NCBI RefSeq assembly: GCF_000701405.1
Contig: NZ_JNIV01000002.1
Span: 66,349 to 130,348, forward strand
From: Deinococcus marmoris DSM 12784
GTDB taxonomy: Bacteria; Deinococcota; Deinococci; Deinococcales; Deinococcaceae
Reading direction: 5' to 3'
DNA length: 64,000 nt
In this document: positions 17,840 through 25,923 of the stretch, in pieces
How positions within the stretch are numbered: position 1 is the stretch's first letter
Layout of the letters: each line of letters opens with the position of its first letter
Translations under genes and position numbers: made by a program
The notes under the pieces: model-generated
Told to the model about the DNA's origin: nothing
Databases searched by the model: none
What the model saw: only the letters and a program-made list of their open reading frames with translations

Positions 17840-19408
17840 TCACGGTGTTCCCTCCAGTTCCTGCACGTCGTCGCCTTTCGGGCGGGCAGGCAGGTCCAGC
17901 GGCCCATCGCCCAGCACGCCCAGGATGTAGGAGCCGTTGCTGCCCAGTTCGTCGGCGGTGCCGCGTGCGTAGCCCAGCAGCGGCCCGGCGAACACCGCCA
18001 GCGCCACCACCAGCGCCGAGGCCAGGTAGGCAGGCAGGCGTTCGGGCCAGCGGACCCGGCGCACCGGTTCATCACGCGGGTGGCGGCCCCAGAAAAAGCC
18101 GCTCCAGACCCGCAGCAGCGCGTACAGCGTGAGCAGGCTGCTCAGGAGGGCGCTGGCGGTGGCGACATAAGCCAGCACCGTACCGCCCTCCAGCCCGGCG
18201 CGGATCAGATCAAATTTCACCACGAAGCCCGCGCTGGGCGGCAGGCCCGCCACCGTCAGGGCGCAGAACAGGAAACAGGCGGCCAGCAGAGGCAGGAATT
18301 CAATGAAGCCGCGCGCCCGCACCAACCGCGTTCCGCTGGCCCGTTCGGCCACGGCGGCGATCAGGAACATCGCCAGGGTCACCACGACACTAACCGCCAG
18401 ATACGCCAGACTGGCGCGCAGGGCGTCCGGCGAGTCCAGCCCCAGCCCGAAGGCCAGGTAGCCCACTGAACCCACCACCGTGAACGACAGGATGCGCCGC
18501 CACTCGCGCTGACTGACCGCCCCCAATGCGCCGTACAGCATGGTCACGGCCCCCAGCACCAGCAGCAGCGTATCGGGCAGTTGCGGGTCCTGATTGAACA
18601 CGGTGGTAAAGACACGGATCAGGGCGTACAGCCCCACCTTGGTCAGCACCGCCGCAAAGAATGCGCCCGTGGCATGGGGCACCGCCGGATAGGTGCCGGG
18701 GAGCCAGAAGCCCAGCGGAAAGAGTGCGCCCTTGGCCGCGAACACGATCAGCAGCAGCACGCCCACGGCGGTGACAGTGGTGTTCGGCCCCAGCGCGGCG
18801 CTGCGCTGCGCCAGATGCGCGAAGTTCAGCGTGCCCAGCGTGCCGTAAGCCAGGCCACAGGCCACCACCAGCAGCGCCGAAGCCGACAGGTTCATGACGA
18901 TGTAGCGGAAACCCTCGCGCAGTTGCTCGCGGGTGGACCCCAGCACGGTCAGGGCGTAGCTGGCCACCAGCATGACCTCAAAGGCCACGAACAGGTTGAA
19001 CAGATCGCCGGTTAAAAAGGACAGTTGCACGCCCGTGAACAGGAAAGAGGTCAGGGCGAACGAATGGTGCCTTTCTCGCACCGGGTCCGGCTGCGCGGCC
19101 ATCAGCCAGACGGTGAAGACGGCGCACAGGGCCGCCAGGGCGCTCATGAACGATCCCAGACGGTCTGCGGCCATCACGATGCCGAACGGCGCTTTCCAGC
19201 CGCCCAGTTCGCTGACCAGCACCCCGCCCAGCGTCGCGTTCATCAGCAGCAGCGTGAAGAGCAGCGTGAGCAGGGACGAGGCCAGCGCCAGCGTCACCCG
19301 CCACCCCCGCCGCATGGGGATCAGCAACAGCAGCCCCAGTCCCAGCGGCGTCAGAATCGGCGCGAGGGGCAGGGCGGAAGTGACAACCCCGGTAAGTTCA
19401 GAATTCAT
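17840..19408 (-). CDS. mnhD: Mrp antiporter subunit MnhD/MrpD
   Basis: The 522-residue polytopic subunit (about 14 helices) is homologous to the proton-pumping subunits NuoM/NuoN of complex I. Conserved features include the glutamate in NLFVAFEVMLVASYAL, KGALFPLGFWLPGTYP around the key lysine, GAFFAAVLTKVGLYAL with a second lysine, and GLPPSAGFVVKFDLI. Its start overlaps the mnhC stop by four bases. It probably forms one of the two ion channels of the antiporter. Confidence 0.95.
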   Translation of the reverse strand: MNSELTGVVTSALPLAPILTPLGLGLLLLIPMRRGWRVTLALASSLLTLLFTLLLMNATLGGVLVSELGGWKAPFGIVMAADRLGSFMSALAALCAVFTVWLMAAQPDPVRERHHSFALTSFLFTGVQLSFLTGDLFNLFVAFEVMLVASYALTVLGSTREQLREGFRYIVMNLSASALLVVACGLAYGTLGTLNFAHLAQRSAALGPNTTVTAVGVLLLIVFAAKGALFPLGFWLPGTYPAVPHATGAFFAAVLTKVGLYALIRVFTTVFNQDPQLPDTLLLVLGAVTMLYGALGAVSQREWRRILSFTVVGSVGYLAFGLGLDSPDALRASLAYLAVSVVVTLAMFLIAAVAERASGTRLVRARGFIEFLPLLAACFLFCALTVAGLPPSAGFVVKFDLIRAGLEGGTVLAYVATASALLSSLLTLYALLRVWSGFFWGRHPRDEPVRRVRWPERLPAYLASALVVALAVFAGPLLGYARGTADELGSNGSYILGVLGDGPLDLPARPKGDDVQELEGTP

Positions 19409-19869
19409 CTCATGATCCTTCGCAGGCGCTCAAGCTCGGCCATCTGTCTCTCTGTTTCATCGGTGTGGTCCGTTTCCGGCGTATCGGGGCTGAGGTGTTC
19501 GGGATCGGCGTGCTGGCCGTCCGGGGCATCGGGATTGCGGGCCAGATTGTCGCCGAAGGCCGCCACGTCGTCGTGTCCGGCCACCTGATAGGCCCGCAGC
19601 GCCACGGTCAGCAGCAGCGCCGTGGTCCCAAAGCCGATCACGATGGCGGTCAGCACCAGCGCCTGCGGCAGCGGGTCCACATACGGCCCTTCCAGTGTCA
19701 GCAGGGGCGGCGATTCCTGCCGCAGCCCCGACACGGTCAGGATCGCCAGATTGACCCCATAGGCGACGAAGGCCAGACCCAGCACCACCCGGACAATCGT
19801 GCGCGACAGCATCAGAAAGACGCCCGCCGCCACGAGAAGGCCGATCAGGACGGCGAAGAGGGTTTCCAT
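19405..19869 (-). CDS. mnhC: Mrp antiporter subunit MnhC/MrpC
   Basis: A 154-residue NuoK homologue with three helices in residues 1-95 (LIGLLVAAGVFLMLSRTIVRVVLGLAFVAYGVNLAIL, then DPLPQALVLTAIVIGFGTTALLLTVALRAY, the typical MrpC block), plus a charged C-terminal tail of about 55 residues that is longer than in many homologues. It overlaps mnhD and is separated from mnhB by a repeat-filled spacer. Confidence 0.93.
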   Translation of the reverse strand: METLFAVLIGLLVAAGVFLMLSRTIVRVVLGLAFVAYGVNLAILTVSGLRQESPPLLTLEGPYVDPLPQALVLTAIVIGFGTTALLLTVALRAYQVAGHDDVAAFGDNLARNPDAPDGQHADPEHLSPDTPETDHTDETERQMAELERLRRIMR

Positions 19870-19889
19870 CAGTGGGCCGCCTGTGGGGA

Positions 19890-20031
19890 GGGTTGTGGGT
19901 GAATGGTGGATGGATTGGAAGTCCAGGCCGCCCGGTCAAACCGTCTAAATGTCAAACCGTCAAACCGCAGGAAAACGCGGCGGCGCTGCGCCTGAGCGTT
20001 CAGACCTTCAGACCTTTGGACATTCAGACCC
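19890..20031. repeat. Array of short direct repeats in the mnhB-mnhC spacer
   Basis: The spacer holds GGTGGATGGATTGG-type units, then three GTCAAACCGT-like units, then four CAGACC(T/C)-containing units (CAGACCTTCAGACC and variants). The unit period is about 8-10 bp. No ORF, promoter or terminator is evident. It interrupts what is otherwise a tightly packed operon. Confidence 0.65.
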
Positions 20032-20038
20032 CTGCGCC

Positions 20039-20542
20039 TCATGAATCCCCCTCCACCAGTTCCGTCGGCTCCACGTCAATCAGGGCGTAGGCCAGGGCCA
20101 GCCCCACGCCCACCACCACCAGAAACACGCCCAGGTCAAACAGCAGGGCGGTGGCCCACTCGAATTCGCCGGTCAGGGCGGTGGTGATGTAGCCGTAATC
20201 GGATTTCAGGAAGGGGCGGCCCAGCAGGTACGGCACCAGCCCGGTGGTCAGGGACAGCGCCAGCCCCCACGGAATGAATTTCACAGGGTCCAGCCGCAGG
20301 GCGCTGTTGCTGTTGGCGATGCGGTGCAGGATCAGGGCGCATACGGTCATCAGGCCCGCGATGAAGCCGCCGCCGGGGGCGTTGTGGCCGCGCCACAGCA
20401 GCAGCAACGCGAACAGGATGACCAGCGCAAAGACGGACCGGCTGATGGTCCTCAGGATCGGGTCGTTGATCAGCAGATCGCCGGGCCGGGGCTGATCTGG
20501 CGCGGCCTTGACCGCCTTCTTTGGGGCGCGCTTAGGACTCAT
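20039..20542 (-). CDS. mnhB: Mrp antiporter subunit MnhB/MrpB
   Basis: A 167-residue four-helix subunit. DPILRTISRSVFALVILFALLLLWRGHNAPGGGFIAGL matches MrpB, whose GHN-PGGGF motif is diagnostic. The ATG uses the terminal A of the mobile element plus TG of the target duplication, and no ribosome-binding site of the original operon remains directly upstream. A longer in-frame reading through the element into mnhA is rejected. Expression now depends on translation starting inside the element's edge. Confidence 0.92.
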   Translation of the reverse strand: MSPKRAPKKAVKAAPDQPRPGDLLINDPILRTISRSVFALVILFALLLLWRGHNAPGGGFIAGLMTVCALILHRIANSNSALRLDPVKFIPWGLALSLTTGLVPYLLGRPFLKSDYGYITTALTGEFEWATALLFDLGVFLVVVGVGLALAYALIDVEPTELVEGDS

Positions 20543-20675
20543 ACGGACTCCGATTGAATCGCTTGCAAAACGATGAAGATCCGGGCGGATGCGAGAAGGA
20601 GAGAGGCGGGTTCCGGGCGTGGAGTTGATGAACCGGAGCTTTCCAGGTTTGTTAACGAAACAGACGGAATCCGTA
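20542..20675 (-). mobile_element. 134-bp MITE-like element, copy 2, between mnhA and mnhB
   Basis: In minus orientation it starts TACGGATTCCG and ends CGGAGTCCGTA, like copy 1 at 12134. TCA flanks both sides (20539-20541 and 20676-20678), a 3-bp target duplication. Removing one TCA and the element restores an ATGA overlap of mnhA stop and mnhB start. Hairpins correspond to copy 1: 20624-20656 and 20558-20574, the latter with all seven pairs kept although five pairs differ in sequence. Confidence 0.87.
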
Positions 20676-23033
20676 TCATGGCCGCCGCCTGGGAAGGTCC
20701 AGCAGTTCCGGCGATGCGGGCGTGGTGTCCTTCTCGCTGCGGGCCTGTCCCCGGCGGCCCAATCTGACCAGACTGCCCACCGCCAGCGCCACCATGCCCA
20801 CCACCACGATTTCACCCAGGGTATCAAAACCCCGGAAATCCACCAGAATCACGTTGACCACGTTCTTGCCGCCGCCCTCCTTGTAGGCGTTTTCCAGGTA
20901 ATACGGCGAGATCGGCGGCGACAGAAAACGCAGGCTGGCCAGGACCAGTAGGGTGGCCCCCACACCCGCCGCCCCGGCCAGCCCCACGTCGATGATCCCG
21001 CGCGCCCGCCCGCGCGGCAGGCTGCGGAAGCCCGGCAGATAGCGGAAGACCAGCAGAAACAGGATCACCGTGACCGCCTCGATCAGCAGTTGGGTCAGCG
21101 CCAGATCGGGGGCGCGCATGGCCAGAAACGCGGTGGCGCTGCCGAAACCGGTCAGGCCGGTCAGGACCACGGCGGTCAGGCGGTTGCGCGACAGCAGCAC
21201 GCCCAGCGCCCCGGCCACCAGCAGCACGGCGATGGGCAGCGTACTCAGGGGCACGGCCTCCAGCGGCTGAAACACCTGCGGCGCACGCCACACCGCGTAG
21301 CCGCCCATCAGTCCGGCGGCGGCCAGCGTGAGGCGCAGCTGGTCCGGCAGCGCTAGACCCTGCGTCCCGGTGATCACGCGTGAGGCGAGAAGATTCAGGC
21401 CGTCCAGCAATGCCCGGTAGACCCGGTTGGAACTCAGGGGAAACTCCACATGCACCTGAAGAAAATAAACCCGCGCCGCCTGCCACACCAGCAGCGCAGC
21501 CAATCCCCAGGTCAGCAGGGTCAGCAGCAACGCGGGCGTGACCCCATGCCACAGATACAGGTGACCCTCGTAGTCCGCGAACCCCAGCGCGGCCCCGGCC
21601 CGGCGGGTCAGCCACTCGGCACTGGCGGGCAGCACGCCGAACAGCAGCGCTGCCCCGGCCAGCAGCGCAGGCGGCAGCAGCAGACCCGGACCCGCCTCGT
21701 GAATCTGGGGCTTGAGGGGCTGCCCAGTGTCGTCCTCGGGGGCGCGGAAGTCGCCGAAGAAAATACTGATCAGCCGCACGCAGTAGGCCAGCGTGAAGGC
21801 GCTGCCGATCACGGCCACGGCGATAAACCCTGGCCCGGCATGAATCATCGCCTCGTAGAACAGCTCCTTGGAGATAAAGCCCCCCAGCGGCGGCAGCCCG
21901 GCCATGCTCAGGGTGGCAAGCAGGGCCACGGCGAAGGTCAGCGGCAACTTGCGCCGCAGTCCCGACAACCGGAAGGTCTCGCGCGTGCCGGTTTCGTGAT
22001 CGATGATGCCCACCACGAAGAACAGCGCCGCTTTAAAGGCCGCGTGGTTGAGCAGGTGGGTGGTGGCGGCAAAGCGGCCCTCCGCGTCGGCCAGCCCGTA
22101 CAGCGCCATCAGCAGGCCCAGTTGCGACACGGTGGAAAAGGCCAGCAGCGCCTTGAGGTCCGTCTGCTTCAGCGCCCGCCACGATCCCCAGAACATCGTC
22201 GCCACCCCTAGCGGCACGATAATTCCGCTCCACAGGGCACTACTGCCAAAGATCAGCCCGAACTTGGCCACCAGCACCACCCCGGCCTTGACCATCGTGG
22301 CCGAGTGCAGAAAAGCGGAAACCGGGGTGGGCGCTTCCATCGCGGTGGGCAGCCACAGATGGAAGGGGAGCTGCGCGCTCTTGGTGAAGGCCGCCAGCAG
22401 CGTGAGCAGCAGCGCCGGGATAAACAGGGGCGAGGCCCGCACCGCCTCCAGGTCCAGCCCTGAAAGGGTGGTGCTGCCCCCGGCCACCGACAGCAGGGCC
22501 ACCGCCGCCAACAGGCCCAGCCCCCCCAGCGCACTGACCAGAAACGCCTTGATCGCGCCGTCACGCGCCTCGCTGCGGGTGTGCCACAGGCCGATCAAGA
22601 GGAAGCTGGTCACGCTGGTCATCTCCCAGAAGGCGAACAGGGCGATCATGTTGTCGCTGAGAACCAGTCCCAGCATAGAGCCGCCGAACAGCAGCAGGTA
22701 CGGGTAGAAGCGCCCGAAGCGTTCGCGCTCCGACAGGTAGGCCACCGAGTACAGCGAGGCCAGCGCCCCGATCACGCCGATCAGGACCGCGAACAGCAGC
22801 GAGAAGCCGTCGCCCCGGAAGGCGAAATTCAGGCCCAGTTCCGGCACCCAGCCCGTCACCTGACTCAGCGGAGTGCCGCCCACCTCCACACTGTTTCCGG
22901 CCAGTGGCACGGCCAGCAGCAGGGCGGGCACAAAGCCCAGGGCCGCCAGATACCCGGTGCGGCGGCCCAGTTGGCGGGCCATCAGCGCACACACGGCGGC
23001 CATGATCAGGGGGAACAGGACGGCGAGGGTCAC
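20676..23033 (-). CDS. mnhA: Mrp antiporter subunit MnhA/MrpA
   Basis: The 785-residue largest subunit combines a NuoL-like ion channel (about residues 1-480; FAFWEMTSVTSFLLIG with the key glutamate, FTKSAQLPFHLWLPTAMEAPTPVSAFLHSATMVKAG with the key lysine) and a C-terminal NuoJ-like/DUF4040 and MrpB-like part (APDLALTQLLIEAVTVILFLLVFRYLP; FRGFDTLGEIVVVG). It starts at GTG. The operon order A-B-C-D-E-F-G is canonical. Its role is Na+ (or K+) efflux and pH homeostasis driven by proton uptake. Confidence 0.95.
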   Translation of the reverse strand: MTLAVLFPLIMAAVCALMARQLGRRTGYLAALGFVPALLLAVPLAGNSVEVGGTPLSQVTGWVPELGLNFAFRGDGFSLLFAVLIGVIGALASLYSVAYLSERERFGRFYPYLLLFGGSMLGLVLSDNMIALFAFWEMTSVTSFLLIGLWHTRSEARDGAIKAFLVSALGGLGLLAAVALLSVAGGSTTLSGLDLEAVRASPLFIPALLLTLLAAFTKSAQLPFHLWLPTAMEAPTPVSAFLHSATMVKAGVVLVAKFGLIFGSSALWSGIIVPLGVATMFWGSWRALKQTDLKALLAFSTVSQLGLLMALYGLADAEGRFAATTHLLNHAAFKAALFFVVGIIDHETGTRETFRLSGLRRKLPLTFAVALLATLSMAGLPPLGGFISKELFYEAMIHAGPGFIAVAVIGSAFTLAYCVRLISIFFGDFRAPEDDTGQPLKPQIHEAGPGLLLPPALLAGAALLFGVLPASAEWLTRRAGAALGFADYEGHLYLWHGVTPALLLTLLTWGLAALLVWQAARVYFLQVHVEFPLSSNRVYRALLDGLNLLASRVITGTQGLALPDQLRLTLAAAGLMGGYAVWRAPQVFQPLEAVPLSTLPIAVLLVAGALGVLLSRNRLTAVVLTGLTGFGSATAFLAMRAPDLALTQLLIEAVTVILFLLVFRYLPGFRSLPRGRARGIIDVGLAGAAGVGATLLVLASLRFLSPPISPYYLENAYKEGGGKNVVNVILVDFRGFDTLGEIVVVGMVALAVGSLVRLGRRGQARSEKDTTPASPELLDLPRRRP

Positions 23034-23068
23034 AGTTTGGGGTCAGTGGCGAACAGAGGGGCGATCAT
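23030..23068 (-). CDS. Possible 12-residue upstream ORF of mnhA
   Basis: ATG at 23068 opens MIAPLFATDPKL and stops at a TGA that overlaps the mnhA GTG (GTGA). mnhA lacks a clear ribosome-binding site, so coupling to this short ORF is conceivable. No other support. Confidence 0.2.
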   Translation of the reverse strand: MIAPLFATDPKL

Positions 23069-23211
23069 GCGCGCTCTATCAAATCACACCCGGATGAACG
23101 GCGCACCGCCGGGGGTTACACGGTTGCACGGCGCGCAGCTTTGCAGCCGTCTCCATTCCCCGCCTAGACCGCCCGCCCTCAGCCTCTCCCCCGCCCCTCT
23201 ACACTTTCCCC

Positions 23212-23262
23212 ATGCTTTTCAGCAGCGCGTTTTTTTATTGGTTCCGTTTCCACCGGGCCTAG
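23212..23262 (+). CDS. Aromatic leader peptide [16 protein letters not shown]
   Basis: Sixteen codons and TAG encode a peptide with five Phe, one Tyr and one Trp; residues 7-11 are F-F-Y-W-F. The last codons overlap antiterminator segment 1. The start follows a TACACT box by six bases with no ribosome-binding site, the same spacing as the dGTPase start, so the leader is probably translated from a leaderless 5' end. It would sense charged tRNA for the three end products of the pathway that the downstream gene starts. Confidence 0.85.
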   Translation: MLFSSAFFYWFRFHRA

Positions 23263-23286
23263 CATCGCGCTGTTTCAATCCCCTGA

Positions 23287-23330
23287 CCGCCCGGTAGACG
23301 CCCCACAAAGGCCACCGGGCGGCGTTTTTT
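23287..23330 (+). terminator. Attenuation terminator before the DAHP synthase gene
   Basis: Nine base pairs (CCGCCCGGT / ACCGGGCGG), an 18-base loop, then CG and six T residues. It lies 39 bases upstream of the DAHP synthase ATG and downstream of the leader peptide, so it must be regulated rather than end a preceding gene. Confidence 0.9.
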
Positions 23331-23368
23331 GCCCCTGCTCAGACACACAGCCAAAAGGAGAACCGCAC

Positions 23369-24469
23369 ATGACCCAGCTCTCAGAAGTTGAACTGCCCAC
23401 GCCCGAAACACAGACGCCCGCGCCCAGCCGCACCGAGAACCTGAATGTGTCCAGCTTCACGCCGCTGCCCACGCCCCGCGAACTGAAAAGCGCGCTGCCG
23501 CTGACGCCAGGGGCCGAGCGCACCGTGCTGGCCGGGCGTCAGGCGGCGCAGGCCATCTTGCGTGGCGAGGACGCCCGCCTGCTGGTGGTGGTGGGGCCGT
23601 GCAGCGTCCACGACTCCGGCGCGGCGCTGGAGTACGCCCGCAGGCTGGCCGCACTGCGGGAACAGGTGGCAGGCACACTGGAAGTTCAGATGCGCGTCTA
23701 CGTGGACAAACCCCGCACGACGGTGGGCTGGCGCGGCTTTCTGATGGACCCCGACATGACCGGCGCAAACGATGTGGGCCGGGGTCTGGCCCTGACCCGC
23801 CGCCTGATGCTGGAGGTGGGCGAGCTGGGCCTGCCCGTCGCCACCGAGCTGCTGGACCCCTTCGCGCCGCAGTACCTGTTCGACGCCGTGGCCTGGGCCT
23901 GTCTGGGCGCACGCACCACCGAATCGCAGACGCACCGGGTCATGGCGAGCGCGGTGAGCGCCCCGATGGGTTTCAAGAACGGCACGGGGGGCGGCCTCAA
24001 GCTGGCGGTGGACGCGATGGTGGCGGCAGCCCACCCGCACGTCTTCTTTACCGTGGACGACGACGGGCGGGCGTGCATCGTGCAGACCGAGGGCAATCCC
24101 AACGGCCACATCATTCTGCGCGGCGGCAAGAATGGGCCGAATTACGCTCCGCAGTTCGTCAAGGAAGCCGCCGATCTGATCACGGCGGCAGGACGGCCCC
24201 CGGCGGTCATGGTGGACTGCTCTCATGCCAACAGCGGCAGCGATTTCCAGAGGCAGGGCCTGATCTGGCGCGACGTGGTGCAGCAGCGCCTGGGCGGCCA
24301 GCATGCCATCCGGGGCCTGATGCTGGAAAGCAATCTGGAGGAGGGCAAGCAGAGTGTCCCCGCCGATCCCAATGACCTGAAGTACGGCGTCAGCGTCACC
24401 GATGCTTGCGTGGGCTGGGCCGAAACCGAGGCGCTGCTGCTGGAGGCAGACGCGGCTTTGCGGGGCTGA
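23369..24469 (+). CDS. aroG: 3-deoxy-7-phosphoheptulonate (DAHP) synthase, class I
   Basis: The enzyme condenses phosphoenolpyruvate and erythrose-4-phosphate, the first step of the shikimate pathway. The 366-residue protein is of the AroFGH type: [59 protein letters not shown] and [12 protein letters not shown]. The metal ligands Cys, His, Glu and Asp lie in these blocks. The N-terminus is slightly longer than E. coli AroG. AAAAGGAG precedes the ATG. Feedback and attenuation control are both plausible; which allosteric ligand it binds cannot be told. Confidence 0.95.
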   Translation: MTQLSEVELPTPETQTPAPSRTENLNVSSFTPLPTPRELKSALPLTPGAERTVLAGRQAAQAILRGEDARLLVVVGPCSVHDSGAALEYARRLAALREQVAGTLEVQMRVYVDKPRTTVGWRGFLMDPDMTGANDVGRGLALTRRLMLEVGELGLPVATELLDPFAPQYLFDAVAWACLGARTTESQTHRVMASAVSAPMGFKNGTGGGLKLAVDAMVAAAHPHVFFTVDDDGRACIVQTEGNPNGHIILRGGKNGPNYAPQFVKEAADLITAAGRPPAVMVDCSHANSGSDFQRQGLIWRDVVQQRLGGQHAIRGLMLESNLEEGKQSVPADPNDLKYGVSVTDACVGWAETEALLLEADAALRG

Positions 24470-24480
24470 GATGGAAGGCG

Positions 24481-24550
24481 AACCCCTCTCCTGCGGAGCT
24501 TTGCAAGCCAGTCTGCTTTGCCGCCAGCTCCTCTCAAGGGGAGCCAGGAA
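24481..24550 (+). repeat. GC-rich intergenic repeat, related to window start
   Basis: This stretch runs from AACCCCTCTCCTGCGG to CTCCTCTCAAGGGGAGCC and resembles the reverse complement of bases 1-37. It contains CTTTGCAAGC. No coding potential is seen. Confidence 0.3.
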
Positions 24551-24589
24551 AGACGACTGACAGGCAGAGGGCCAGACAGGAATGTCAAC

Positions 24590-24633
24590 GCAAGAGCCGG
24601 AGAAATGGGAATCCCCACGTCTCCGGCTCTTGC
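24590..24633. terminator. 14-bp perfect inverted repeat between convergent genes
   Basis: GCAAGAGCCGGAGA pairs perfectly with TCTCCGGCTCTTGC around a 16-base loop, between the DAHP synthase gene and mglA, which converge. There is no T-run; a strong hairpin at this position most likely terminates both transcripts. Confidence 0.65.
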
Positions 24634-24644
24634 CCAACTCTGCT

Positions 24645-25235
<591 letters not shown>

Positions 25236-25314
25236 GCGCTGGTGCCTCCTGTGGGCGGATTCAGTGATGGGAGAAAGTACGGTTCAGCCGGGGCGGAGCC
25301 TGTCTTCGGAAGGC

Positions 25315-25800
<486 letters not shown>

Positions 25801-25923
25801 GAAATGCAGTATGAACACAGGCCAGCACAAGAACCTGACGGCACTGGAAATGAGTGGCGAAAATGCCGCATTGGTGTGGTGTGCGGCCCATCTCTGGCGT
25901 GGTCAGGCGCTAGACTCCGCCGC

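Larger units (their letters stand above)
23200..23330 (+). promoter_or_regulatory. Attenuator of the DAHP synthase gene
   Basis: A TACACT box (23200-23205) is followed after six bases by the leader peptide ATG. Segment 1 (ACCGGGC, 23252-23258) lies at the end of the peptide, segment 2 (CCGCCCGGT, 23287-23295) and segment 3 (ACCGGGCGG, 23314-23322) follow, then six T residues. Segments 1:2 form a 7-bp antiterminator; 2:3 form a 9-bp terminator. They exclude each other, so stalling at the aromatic codons should allow readthrough and completion of the peptide should terminate. Confidence 0.88.

Noticed and set aside
20543..20827. Long in-frame N-terminus of mnhB
   Set aside because: It runs through the mobile element and into mnhA; MrpB homology begins at the ATG at 20542.
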